64,000 nt of DNA from CAVUCH01 sp963763095 (GTDB lineage: Bacteria > Acidobacteriota > Vicinamibacteria > Vicinamibacterales > JAENWD01): contig CAVXNR010000021.1 of NCBI GenBank assembly GCA_963763095.1, positions 62,001 through 126,000 on the forward strand. Reading direction: 5' to 3'. The notes beneath the pieces are model-generated. The model made no database searches and was not told the origin of the DNA. It saw nothing but the letters and a program-made list of their open reading frames with translations. A program made the translations under genes and the position numbers. Every line of letters starts with the position of its first letter. The first letter of the stretch is position 1. Shown piece by piece: positions 54,699 to 63,385 of this stretch.

Positions 54699-56030
54699 AT
54701 GCACAACGCTGACGACAGGAAAGTAGACAGGCGGGCATTCCTCGGTGCGACTGCGGGGGTCGTTGCGAGCTCGGCATTTTCGTCGACCGCGCTGTCGTAT
54801 CGCCGCATCCTCGGCGCGAACGATCGCATCGCCCTGGGGCACATCGGCGTGGGCAATCGAGGCTCAGGGCTGCACAAGATGGTGTCGCACCTGAAAGACA
54901 AGCACAACCTCGAGACCGTTGCCGTTTGCGACCTCTGGAAGACCAATCGTGAGCGAGCTGCGGCGGAGAGCGAGCGTTCCTACGGTCGCGCGCCGCGCGC
55001 GCTGCCGTATCTCGAAGATCTGCTGGCCCTCAAGGACGTTGACGCCGTGCTCATCGCTACGCCCGAGCATTCGCACTCACCCGTCCTGAAGGCGGTCGCC
55101 GAGGCCGGGAAGCACGCGTATTGCGAGAAGCCGATGGGCAACGTGCTCGAAGAAGTGAAGGCGGCACGCGACGCGGTCAAGGCGCGCAACCTCATCGTCC
55201 AGGTGGGCACGCAGCATCGCAGCGAACCGTACCAGCTCGCCGCGCGTGAAGTGCTCCGCGGCGGCGCTCTCGGCGATGTGAGCAAGTATGAGATCGTCTG
55301 GAACTACAACGGCCCGCGCTGGCGCGGACGGCCCCAGGTGAAGCAGATTCGCGAGCAAGACACCGACTGGAAGAAATGGCTGATGACCAAGCCATATCGC
55401 CCATTCGATCCCCAGTTGTACTTTGAATTTCGTCTGTACAGGGAGTTCTCCAGCGGGATCCCCGATCAGTGGATGAGCCACGGCATCGACCTCGTCCACT
55501 TCTTCATGAACGAGGTGCCGCCACGATCGATCGCGGCACATGGCGGCGTGTACGCCTGGCACGACGGCCGCGAGAACGCCGATACGTTCCACGCGCTGGT
55601 CGAGTACCCGTCCTTCCTCGTCAGCTACTCCACCAGCTTCGGCAACGACTCCGACAGTTTCTCCCGCATCATGGGCAAGAAGGCCACGCTCATCAACATC
55701 GGCGGCGAAGGCAGCCCGCGCTGGAAGGTCGTCGAGGAACGTGGCAACCACGAGGACAACCCCACCATCGAGCGGCCCGAGCGCTGGGTCACGCTGCCCG
55801 GCGACGACAAACCCGGCCCCATCAACATCGGGGACGAAGACCTGTCGCATCTCTCGAACTGGTTCGAGTGCTTGCGCAGCGGAAACACGCAAACCAACGC
55901 CACCGTGGACAACGGATTCCTGCACTCGGTGACGTGCATCATGGCGGCGCAGTCGTACTGGCAGGGGAAGCGGCTGTACTACGACGCGACTGCCGAGCAG
56001 ATTCAGGACACCGCGCCCGCGAAGTCCTGA
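54699..56030 (+). CDS. Gfo/Idh/MocA-family oxidoreductase, Tat-exported (operon gene 1)
   Basis: 443 residues; ATG at 54699 with AGGAG upstream. Tat signal (VDRRAFLGATAGVVASSAFS) then RILGANDRIALGHIGVGNRG SGLHKMVSHL, the NAD(P) fold. AVLIATPEHSHSPVLKAVAE AGKHAYCEKPMGNVLEE carries the EKP lysine, and FSSGIPDQWMSHGIDLVHFF is the catalytic-helix segment with the active-site histidine. RILGANDRI is the usual link in exported members. Probably periplasmic with a tightly bound nicotinamide cofactor, oxidising a sugar or glycoside. It is the first of four genes on one strand (gaps 91, 27 and 31 bases), all without frame problems. Confidence 0.93.
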   Translation: MHNADDRKVDRRAFLGATAGVVASSAFSSTALSYRRILGANDRIALGHIGVGNRGSGLHKMVSHLKDKHNLETVAVCDLWKTNRERAAAESERSYGRAPRALPYLEDLLALKDVDAVLIATPEHSHSPVLKAVAEAGKHAYCEKPMGNVLEEVKAARDAVKARNLIVQVGTQHRSEPYQLAAREVLRGGALGDVSKYEIVWNYNGPRWRGRPQVKQIREQDTDWKKWLMTKPYRPFDPQLYFEFRLYREFSSGIPDQWMSHGIDLVHFFMNEVPPRSIAAHGGVYAWHDGRENADTFHALVEYPSFLVSYSTSFGNDSDSFSRIMGKKATLINIGGEGSPRWKVVEERGNHEDNPTIERPERWVTLPGDDKPGPINIGDEDLSHLSNWFECLRSGNTQTNATVDNGFLHSVTCIMAAQSYWQGKRLYYDATAEQIQDTAPAKS

Positions 56031-56121
56031 TTGACGGGTTTCCCGGTCGGCGAGAGCGTCGCGAAGGAAGTCCCGAGGTTCTGAAGCGTTGTCGTTCTGT
56101 TTCAACCGTGAAGGAGGTTAT

Positions 56122-59100
56122 ATGGCCGACGGAACGCGCAGGCGGAGTCTCTTCCGGTGCCTGTGCCTGGGCCTCGCGGGCGTAATCGTCCTCAATGCAC
56201 CGCACGCGACCGCGCAGGTTCTCTATGGTTCGGTGGTCGGGGATGTCACAGACGCGACGGGCGCTGCCCTGCCTGGCACCATCCTGGTCATCACGAACCG
56301 GGGCACGGGCCTGACCCGCCAGGCCGCAGCAGACGCGCAAGGGCACTTCAACTTCACCGATCTGCCCGCGGGCGTCTACAGCCTGAAGGCCAGCCTCCAG
56401 AGTTTCCGAAACTTCGAGCAGACCGAAGTAACCGTCAACATCAACAACGTCACCCGCGTGGACGTCACGCTCGAAGTGGGCGCGATGGGCGACACCATTA
56501 CGGTGAACGCGGAGCCCCCGAAGCTCCAGACCGACACCGCGGAGGTCCATCAGAACCTGGTCGCCGCGGAGTTGACGAACCTCCCGGTGCCGCTCGGGCG
56601 CAACTACCAGCAGATGTACCGGATGCTGCCGGGGTTCGCCCCGCCGATCAACTCGCACTCGATCCCGACGAACCCGTCGCGGTCCCTCCAGTTCAGCGTC
56701 AACGGGACGAGCGACGACCAGAACAACACGCGCATCGACGGCGTCAGCACCGCGCACATCCAGCTGCCCCACGTGGCCTCCTATGTTCCTACGCTCGAGT
56801 CAATCGAGGAGGTCAACGTCGTCACGAGCAGCATGGACGCCGAACAGGGACTTGCCGGCGGGGCCGCGATCAACGTGCAGACGAAGAGCGGAACGAACGC
56901 GCTGCGCGGCTCCGGTTTCGAGTACTTCACCAACGAGCACCTGAAAGCCTGGCCGATGCGGTTCGACGATGCCGCGTTGAACACCGGGGACAAACCGGAG
57001 GCGAGCTACCACCAGTTTGGAGCCACGGCGGGAGGCCCTCTGAAGCAGAACAAGGCCTTCTTCTTCGTCAGCTACGAGTCGACGCGGGACCACCGGGTCG
57101 TCGACAACACCGTGTCGGTGCCGCTCCCGGCGATCCTCCGGGGCGATTTGTCAGGGTCGCCGACGCCTATCTACGACCCGTTGTCCGGCAATCCGGACGG
57201 CTCCGGGCGCACGCAGTTCCAGGTGTCTCCCGGCGATCCCAACTACGCGCTCTGCAACACGGCGACGAACCCGGGCTGCCTCAACATCATCCCTGCCGGC
57301 CGGCTGGATCCGATCGCGCAGCAGATCGCGAGCTACGTTCCTGCAAACAACATCGCGAGGGAACGGGACAACTACTTCGTGTCCGCGCCGTTCGAATTCG
57401 ATCGGCAGCAGGTGGATTCGAAGGTCGACTTCAACGTGAACCCGAACTTCAATCTGACCGGGACGTTCGGCGTCCTGCACTACCGAACGTCGGTACCTAC
57501 CGTTTTCGGGGAAGACGCCGTCGGCGAGCCCATCGGCGGCAGCAGCAACCCCGGACACGGCCACGGCAACACCTACCGGTTCACCGTGATGGGCACCTAC
57601 ATTTTCACGCCGACGTTCCTGATGGACGCGCATTACGGGTGGGCTCGCCAAGGCACCGCGTCGGAACAGCCGGGCCTCGGCACCAACATCGGCAGCGACG
57701 TATTGGGAATTCCCGGAACGAACGGCGCACGCGCCTTCGAGAGCGGCTGGCCGACGTTTGATTTTGCCGAGGGCGACGACTTTGCCACCGTCGGCGTCAA
57801 CGAGAACTTCATGCCGTACTACCGGCACGACCCGCAGTCGCAGTACGTGGTGAATTTCAACTGGATCAAGCAGAAGCACAACGTGCGGTTCGGCGCGGAC
57901 ATCTACGACATCGCGTTGAAGCACGCTCAGGCCGAGTTCATCACCGGCGGCTTCGGCGCGCAGGGAGGCTTCGGCTTCGACCGCGGCATTACCGGGCGCT
58001 GCGAGGTGGTCGATCCGGCGACGGGTAACTGCGAGCAGACGTCGGACGGGTCGCGTTACAACACCGTTGCGGCCTTCCTGATCGGGCAGGCCAGCCGCGC
58101 GGGCAGAACGCTGCAAGCGCCAGACGAATACCAGGTGCGGGCACGGCTGTACAGCCTGTATGCCCGGGATCGCTGGACCGTCGGAAACAATCTCACCCTC
58201 GACGTCGGCACGCGGTGGGAGTACTTCCCCGTTCCCACACGACCCGACCGGGGAATCGAACGCTACGACGTCGCGACCAACAAGGTGTGGCTCTGTGGCG
58301 TCGGCTCCGTGCCGAAGAACTGCGGCATCGAGTCGAGCAAGACGCGCTTCGGTCCGCGTGTGGGGCTGGCGTATCGGTTCGGGGAGAAATGGGTGGCCCG
58401 CGCGGGTTACGGCCTCACCAACGATCCCTACTACGGCATGGAGTTGATTCGGGCGAACTACCCGATTCTGTCGCAGGTGAAGCTCGAGTCCCCCGATGGG
58501 CTGACGCCGGCGCGAACGTTGTCGCAGGGGATTCCCGCGTTCCAGTTGCCCGATCCGGGTAACGGCGTGCTCGACATCCCGAGCGACTACGCGTGGGCGG
58601 GGTATCCGGAGAACCTGGACCGCGGCTACATCCAGTCGTGGAACGTGACGGTGCAGCGAGAGCTGCCGTGGAATTTCACGGGGCAGATCGGCTATGTCGG
58701 GACGCAATCGACGCGGCAGCTCGGGCTGCTCGACGTCAATGCCGGCCAGGTCATCGGCGCTGGAGACGAGGGCAAGCCCCTGGAGGTCAGCTACGGCCGC
58801 ACCGCGTCCACCGTGTTTCTGCAGCCGGTCGGGAAAGGGCGCTACAACTCGCTGCAGGCGCAGCTGCAGCGGCGGTTCGCCGGTGGTTTGAGCCTGGGCG
58901 TGAACTACACGTGGAGCAAGGCGATGAGCGATAACGAGAACAGCTCCTTGTCCCTCGGCGAGAACAAGACCCAGGCGCTGGCGTACTTCGAGCGCAACTA
59001 TTCGCGCACCAGCACTGATCGGACGCACAACCTGGGCATCACGAACGTCTGGCAGCTGCCGTTCGGCCCCGGCCGCCACTGGGCGAGTGAGGGGGGCGTC

Positions 59101-59583
59101 CTGTCGCACATCGTCGGCGGGTGGCAGATCAACAACGTGATCAGCATCATGAGCGGCACACCCTTCAGTGTGCTCGCGGACGACACCTCGCTCAACCTGC
59201 CGGGCAGCATCCAGACGGCGGACCAGGTGAAGCCGGACGTGGAGAAGCTCGGCGGAGTCGGCCGGGGCACGCCGTACTACGATCCGACAGCGTTTGCCGA
59301 GGTAACCGAGGCGCGCTTCGGCAACACCGGCTATTACTACCTGCGCGGGCCGGGTCTCTTCAACTGGGACTTCGGGCTGACACGCGAGTTCGCCGTGACT
59401 TCCACCGTGAGGCTGCAGTTCCGGATGGAGGCGTTCAACTTCACGAACACACCCCACCTGGCGAATCCGAACAACGACGTCGGCGACGGCGAGGACTTCA
59501 TGACGATCACCGAGGTGCAGGATCTCGGCCGCGAAGGGATCGACGAACGCCAGTTCCGGCTGGGTCTTCGCGTGGTGTTCTGA
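56122..59583 (+). CDS. TonB-dependent receptor with carboxypeptidase-regulatory-like domain (operon gene 2)
   Basis: 1153 residues; ATG at 56122 with a strong GAAGGAGGT before it. Signal peptide about 1-35 (LCLGLAGVIVLNAPHATAQ). Residues 37-115 are a carboxypeptidase-regulatory-like beta sandwich (GSVVGDVTDATGAALPGTIL; FNFTDLPAGVYSLKASLQSF). The plug domain follows (NLPVPLGRNYQQMYRMLPGF; VTSSMDAEQGLAGGAAINVQ TKSGTN), then a barrel with AFFFVSYESTRDHRVVDNT, YQVRARLYSLYARDRWTVGN NLTLDVGTRWEYFP and a C-terminal strand ending RLGLRVVF. This is the Oar-like receptor type that Acidobacteria use in large numbers. It takes a substrate across the outer membrane using TonB; operon partners suggest a sugar or glycoside. 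Confidence 0.94.
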   Translation: MADGTRRRSLFRCLCLGLAGVIVLNAPHATAQVLYGSVVGDVTDATGAALPGTILVITNRGTGLTRQAAADAQGHFNFTDLPAGVYSLKASLQSFRNFEQTEVTVNINNVTRVDVTLEVGAMGDTITVNAEPPKLQTDTAEVHQNLVAAELTNLPVPLGRNYQQMYRMLPGFAPPINSHSIPTNPSRSLQFSVNGTSDDQNNTRIDGVSTAHIQLPHVASYVPTLESIEEVNVVTSSMDAEQGLAGGAAINVQTKSGTNALRGSGFEYFTNEHLKAWPMRFDDAALNTGDKPEASYHQFGATAGGPLKQNKAFFFVSYESTRDHRVVDNTVSVPLPAILRGDLSGSPTPIYDPLSGNPDGSGRTQFQVSPGDPNYALCNTATNPGCLNIIPAGRLDPIAQQIASYVPANNIARERDNYFVSAPFEFDRQQVDSKVDFNVNPNFNLTGTFGVLHYRTSVPTVFGEDAVGEPIGGSSNPGHGHGNTYRFTVMGTYIFTPTFLMDAHYGWARQGTASEQPGLGTNIGSDVLGIPGTNGARAFESGWPTFDFAEGDDFATVGVNENFMPYYRHDPQSQYVVNFNWIKQKHNVRFGADIYDIALKHAQAEFITGGFGAQGGFGFDRGITGRCEVVDPATGNCEQTSDGSRYNTVAAFLIGQASRAGRTLQAPDEYQVRARLYSLYARDRWTVGNNLTLDVGTRWEYFPVPTRPDRGIERYDVATNKVWLCGVGSVPKNCGIESSKTRFGPRVGLAYRFGEKWVARAGYGLTNDPYYGMELIRANYPILSQVKLESPDGLTPARTLSQGIPAFQLPDPGNGVLDIPSDYAWAGYPENLDRGYIQSWNVTVQRELPWNFTGQIGYVGTQSTRQLGLLDVNAGQVIGAGDEGKPLEVSYGRTASTVFLQPVGKGRYNSLQAQLQRRFAGGLSLGVNYTWSKAMSDNENSSLSLGENKTQALAYFERNYSRTSTDRTHNLGITNVWQLPFGPGRHWASEGGVLSHIVGGWQINNVISIMSGTPFSVLADDTSLNLPGSIQTADQVKPDVEKLGGVGRGTPYYDPTAFAEVTEARFGNTGYYYLRGPGLFNWDFGLTREFAVTSTVRLQFRMEAFNFTNTPHLANPNNDVGDGEDFMTITEVQDLGREGIDERQFRLGLRVVF

Positions 59584-59610
59584 GGGCTTGCTCACTTCAC
59601 GAGAGGTCAT

Positions 59611-60513
59611 ATGACTCAGCACGTTCGCCGCCGGGAGTTCATCAGGGCAGCCGGCGCGGGCGCCGTCGCATCACTGGCGTGGACTCCTGCCCATGCCGCT
59701 CTTCCGGGCGAGACGTCACTCTCGTCCCGGCCGCGGCTCCTCGTGGGCTGCTGTGCCTACTCCTACCGCCAGTACCTCGAGAAGAAGCAGATGACCATGG
59801 AGGATTTCATCCTCAAAGCCGTGGAACTGGGAATCCAGGGCGTGGACATCACGACCTACTGGCTGACGTCGACGGAACCCGGCTACCTGGCCGGCCTGCG
59901 TCATCTCGCCTACGTCAACGGCGTTCCGTTCTCGGGCGCGGCGATTCGCACCAACATGTGTCAGCCCGATGCCGCCAAGCGCCGGGAGGAGCTCGAGAAC
60001 ATCAGGCGGTGGGTGGATGCGACTGAATGCCTCGGTGCCGCCCATGTCCGCGTGTTCGGCGGTGACCTCCCAGAAGGAGCCAGCGATGAGCAGGGCATCC
60101 AATGGGTGGTCGAGACCATGAAGCCCGCCTGCGATTATGCCGCAGGCAAGGGCATCATCCTGGGCATCGAGAGTCACGGCGGGATCACCTCGAAGGCTGC
60201 GAACATCCTGGAAATCCTCCGCCGGGTGGACTCGCCCTACGCCGGGTGCAACCTGGACATCAGCAATTTTCAGGAGAATCCGTATCAGCAGATCGAAGCC
60301 TGCCTTCCCCACGCCACGCACACGCACATCCGTGACTTCTACGGAGACTCGAAACAGCCGCTGGACCTGGAACGTGTCTGGCAGATGTTCGCCAAAGCCG
60401 GGTACAAGGGTTACATGTCGGCCGAATACGAGGGCGATGAAGATCCGATGTCTGGCGTGCCGAAACTCGTCGAGAGAATGAAGGCACTCTGCCGGCAGTA
60501 TTCCAGCGTGTGA
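59611..60513 (+). CDS. TIM-barrel sugar phosphate isomerase/epimerase-like protein, Tat-exported (operon gene 3)
   Basis: 300 residues, ATG at 59611 with GAGAGGT before it. Tat signal VRRREFIRAAGAGAVASLAW. The xylose-isomerase-like TIM barrel (AP endonuclease 2 fold) follows: VGCCAYSYRQYLEKKQMTME DFILKAVELGIQGVDITTYW, AHVRVFGGDLPEGASDEQGI, KGIILGIESHGGITSKAANI and CNLDISNFQENPYQQIEACL P, ending TRIRD-like HTHIRDFYGD and YKGYMSAEYEGDEDP. The metal ligands E (GIESHGG), D (NLDISNF), H (THIRDF) and E (SAEYEG) are in the right order. The enzyme may isomerise or cleave a keto-sugar made by the neighbouring oxidoreductases, in the periplasm. Confidence 0.92.
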   Translation: MTQHVRRREFIRAAGAGAVASLAWTPAHAALPGETSLSSRPRLLVGCCAYSYRQYLEKKQMTMEDFILKAVELGIQGVDITTYWLTSTEPGYLAGLRHLAYVNGVPFSGAAIRTNMCQPDAAKRREELENIRRWVDATECLGAAHVRVFGGDLPEGASDEQGIQWVVETMKPACDYAAGKGIILGIESHGGITSKAANILEILRRVDSPYAGCNLDISNFQENPYQQIEACLPHATHTHIRDFYGDSKQPLDLERVWQMFAKAGYKGYMSAEYEGDEDPMSGVPKLVERMKALCRQYSSV

Positions 60514-60544
60514 ATTCCGCGTCGCTTCACGTCAGGAGACAGAG

Positions 60545-61768
60545 ATGTCGAACCGCCGCACGTTCGTGGGGCAGTGCGTCAAGGGCGCCGCCGGACTCGC
60601 CGTGTCCGGGCTGGTTTCGTCCGGGCGAATCCTGGGCGCCAACGATCGGATCCGGTTCGGCCTGATCGGATGCGGCAGCCGCGGGAAGGAAATATTCCGC
60701 GCCGCGATGGGCTGTATCAATGCCGAGGCCGTCGCGGCGGCCGATGTCTACACGCGGCGGCTCGACGAGGTAAAAACCATCGCGCCGCAGATAAAAGCCT
60801 ACCAGGACGCCCGGCACTTGCTCGAAGACAAGAGCATCGATGCCGTCCTGATCGCCACGCCGCAACACCAGCATGCCCTGAACTTCGTTCCCGCGATCCA
60901 GGCCGCCAAGGACGTCTATCAGGAAAAGACCATGGCGTTCAGCCCGGATCACGCCAGGCGCATGCGAAGCGCGCTCGCCGGCTCAGGGCGCGTGGTCCAG
61001 GTCGGCATCCAGATGATCAGCGGGCCCGGCATGAAGACCGTGCGGGAGCTCGCCACGCCCGAGCGCATGGGAGTCATCACCGCCATTCACACGCATCACT
61101 ACCGCAATGCGCCGTACGGCGGGTGGATGCGGGACATCCCTGCGGATTGCGACCCGGATCACGTCGACTGGAAGACGTTCCAGGGCGAAGCCACGGCGTG
61201 TGCCTTCGATCCGCAGCGCTATGTGAATTGGCGGTTCTTCTGGGACTACTCGGGCGGCAACGTGTTCGAGAACATGGTTCACCAGGTGGGGTATTGGCAC
61301 ACGGTGCTGGGCCTCACGATTCCACAGGCCGTCACGATGACCGGTGGCAATTATCTCTCGCCCAGGATGGAACCTCCGGACGTGATGGACGTGACCATGC
61401 GTCACTCGGAGAAGTTGCTCTTTACCTGGAACTCGATGTTCTCCAACTCCTATTACGGCGAGGGGCACGACCTCCTGCTGGGCACCAAGGGCACGATCGT
61501 TCACGATCCGACCGACAAGCCCCGCTATCTGCCGCAGGGAGAGAAGTCGACCAACCCGTCCGAAGCGGGGACGGGCCCGACCGGCGACTATGCGGACGCC
61601 ACCGAAGCGCACATGCAGAATTTTTTCGATTGCGTGCGGAGCCGGAAGGAGCCCAACTGCCCGTTCGAGATCGGGTACCGAAGTGCCATCGCGTGCCAGA
61701 TGGCGGTCCGCTCCTACCGGGAGGGCCGAACCGTGACCTGGGACGAGAAGCGCGAGGAGATTGTCTGA
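60545..61768 (+). CDS. Gfo/Idh/MocA-family oxidoreductase, Tat-exported (operon gene 4)
   Basis: 407 residues, ATG at 60545 with AGGAGAC before it. Signal NRRTFVGQCVKGAAGLAVSG with the link RILGANDRIRFGLIGCGSRG KEIF. AVLIATPQHQHALNFVPAIQ AAKDVYQEKTMAFSPDHARR has EKT in place of EKP. FFWDYSGGNVFENMVHQVGY WHTVLGL is the catalytic helix with its histidine, and NAPYGGWMRDIPADCDPDHV and THHYRN line the substrate side. It differs clearly from operon gene 1, so the two oxidoreductases probably act on different steps or positions of the same sugar. Followed 55 bases later by a hairpin. Confidence 0.93.
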   Translation: MSNRRTFVGQCVKGAAGLAVSGLVSSGRILGANDRIRFGLIGCGSRGKEIFRAAMGCINAEAVAAADVYTRRLDEVKTIAPQIKAYQDARHLLEDKSIDAVLIATPQHQHALNFVPAIQAAKDVYQEKTMAFSPDHARRMRSALAGSGRVVQVGIQMISGPGMKTVRELATPERMGVITAIHTHHYRNAPYGGWMRDIPADCDPDHVDWKTFQGEATACAFDPQRYVNWRFFWDYSGGNVFENMVHQVGYWHTVLGLTIPQAVTMTGGNYLSPRMEPPDVMDVTMRHSEKLLFTWNSMFSNSYYGEGHDLLLGTKGTIVHDPTDKPRYLPQGEKSTNPSEAGTGPTGDYADATEAHMQNFFDCVRSRKEPNCPFEIGYRSAIACQMAVRSYREGRTVTWDEKREEIV

Positions 61769-61823
61769 GATGTCGCAGCGGTTCCTCAACCGCCCTCGAT
61801 AATTCGGAACAGCTGAAAGGAAA

Positions 61824-61845
61824 GGGCCAGCAAAAGCGCTGGCCC
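61824..61845 (+). terminator. Hairpin at the end of the TonB receptor/oxidoreductase operon
   Basis: GGGCCAGC-AAAAGC-GCTGGCCC: a perfect 8-base stem with a 6-base loop, 55 bases after the last stop. It is followed by ATTATCTC and not by a T run, so it is a strong hairpin but not a textbook intrinsic terminator. It also lies downstream of the minus-strand fragment ending at 61866. Confidence 0.65.
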
Positions 61846-61865
61846 ATTATCTCTGGTGTGCCGGA

Positions 61866-62019
61866 TTAGGGGCACTGGGGCTCGAACAGCTCCTCTGAAA
61901 CCAGAACGAGTGTCCCATCCACCGTTTCGTAGACACGGGTGAGTCGGCCCTGCCTGATTGATCCGTCGGGTTCGCGCCAATACGAAACTGACCCCCCGCG
62001 GCCAAGCCGTTCCCCGAGA
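61866..62019 (-). other. Orphan coding-like fragment, unknown family
   Basis: The minus strand reads YLGERLGRGGSVSYWREPDG, SIRQGRLTRVYETVDGTLVL, VSEELFEPQCP and then TAA at 61866-61868. It has coding-like composition and even strand-turn rhythm. A TAG lies just upstream in the same frame and no start codon is evident, so it is the 3' end of a lost or frameshifted gene. Function not recognised. Confidence 0.35.
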
Positions 62020-62463
62020 TATGCAGGCTATATTCGCCCGTGAACGTGGGCAGCGTTGAGAAGGCTGACGGAACCGACCTCAGACGATCCGGTCACGGCC
62101 TTGGGCCCCCGCGGCATCTTGGCGCGGTCGTTCAACTCGCTCGAACGGCACCCGTGCACCGCACGAGTGCCGCGATATCTCAGCGCCGCTGCCGCCCTCG
62201 CTCGCCTCCCTGTCACGGGGAAGGCCGCACCATCGAACCGAGCTGCAGCGGGGGACCCTTCTAGCGGTCCGTTCTCGAAACAGTCGAGCCGACCGGAACC
62301 AGCGTCGCGATTGCGGCCGACACCCGCTGCCGCCGGCAACGCGCCGCTGAACGAGGCTGCAGCGGCCGGCGCGCAACGATAGTTAGGTGGGTGTTGGATG
62401 AGATGAAAAGCGGTTACTGCCCGCCTGCAACGTGACGAACAAGATCCGCGCGTCCGCGCGCTT
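62020..62463. other. Intergenic next to tRNA fragment; no gene recognised
   Basis: 444 bases. The frames here do not resemble any family. There is a possible hairpin at about 62344-62371 (GCCGCTG against CAGCGGC). Otherwise nothing. Confidence 0.45.
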
Positions 62464-62506
62464 CTGCGGGGCGGGATTTGAACCCGCGACCTTTGGGTTA
62501 TGAGCC
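62464..62506 (-). tRNA. CAU-anticodon tRNA 3' fragment (Met/fMet/Ile2 type), probable attachment site
   Basis: The minus strand reads GGCTCATAACCC, a standard CAU anticodon loop, then AAAGGTCGCGGGTTCAAATC CCGC, the variable loop and full T arm, and then the acceptor strand CCCGCAG. Upstream, where the D arm and 5' acceptor should be, there is unrelated sequence: the match begins inside the anticodon stem. This is the signature of an att half-site left by a tyrosine recombinase using the 3' half of a tRNA gene. A recombinase remnant lies 880 bases away on the same strand. Confidence 0.75.
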
Positions 62507-62571
62507 GCAAGGAACCGCGAATTCGATCAATGTTTACCGGTGTGTCAGCGGAGTGAGCAGTGTCAGCCGTT

Positions 62572-63288
62572 CTACCCTTCTCGGCGTCGGCTCGCCAGTG
62601 ACCGCCTGGCCGCGAGCGCGGCGATTGCGCCACCCACGAGGAACAGCGTCCCGGGCTCCGGCACCGGCTGCGGCTGCACGAACTCGTACCGCATAGGGGA
62701 AAGGAGGGAAAAGTGCTGGCCGTGCTCATCGTCGAAGAGGCCGAAGAAGCTCGCCGACGCCCTGCCGCTGCCTGTGAGTTCGACTGTGAAGAGCGCGCTC
62801 CAGGTTGCCCTGGACCAGGTCCCCGAGGTACCCGTGCATCAGGGTATTGAAGCTGAACGGAACGTCCACGAACGACTCGCCGAGCTCGGTCAGCGTCACC
62901 CTGGGCGTGGTGATTGTTCCAGACTCGAACCCCACCCAGACGTGCGGGTAGGTGACGCCTTCGATGACTCCGGTGCCGCTTCCGGGTTCGAGAGCAGTTG
63001 TGTTGAGCGTCGCCGCGATCCACGACCCCCGAGGCACAACGGGCGCGACGCACACGGGAGGCACTCATCAATATTGGGGAGGAATCCCCCGATGGGGCCG
63101 CCGCTGGTAAAGAACGAGAACTCGGGCCCTTGTACGTTCATGATCAGATGCGAGACGCCGGACCCTTGCGCGTGGCCGGTGGCCAAGCCGGACGAGATGA
63201 CGATCGGATCGGCGTGGGCGACGGTCGGGGAAGCAAGGAACCATAGTGACACCGCCACTGCGCACATAGAGCGGAGAACGGGCATCAT
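62572..63288 (-). CDS. PEP-CTERM sorting-signal protein (two frame changes)
   Basis: ATG at 63288 with GGAGGT seven bases upstream. Signal peptide LRSMCAVAVSLWFLASPTVA HA, then DPIVISSGLATGHAQGSGVS HLIMNVQGPEFSFFTSGGPI GGFLPN. A frame change near 63060 continues CVAPVVPRGSWIAATLNTTA, GVIEGVTYPHVWVGFESGTI and ESFVDVPFSFNTLMHGYLGD. A second near 62800 continues ALFTVELTGSGRASASFFGL. The end is QPQPVPEPGTLFLVGGAIAA LAARR, a clear PEP-CTERM motif with its helix and basic cluster. Corrected length about 239 residues. Such proteins are cut and anchored by an exosortase; none lies in the window. All parts are present, so base errors are more likely than decay. Confidence 0.8.
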
Positions 63289-63385
63289 CACGGCACCTCC
63301 GGGGCAAGCCCCTGTGATGCGTCGCGCGGAAGCAAAAACCACTCCTGTCGCGCGTCGGGGTGCCGTGTCACTCTCGGGTTGGTTT

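Noticed and set aside
57151..59622. Very long minus-strand open frame (over 800 codons) opposite the TonB receptor
   Set aside because: High-GC codon bias opens the antisense frame. The plus-strand product is a clear receptor with signal peptide and ribosome-binding site; the antisense text has no family features.
62370..62400. GTTAGGT near 62384 as an integron attC core site
   Set aside because: It fits GTTRRRY, but no matching RYYYAAC partner at a proper distance and no attC stem were found, and there is no integron integrase.
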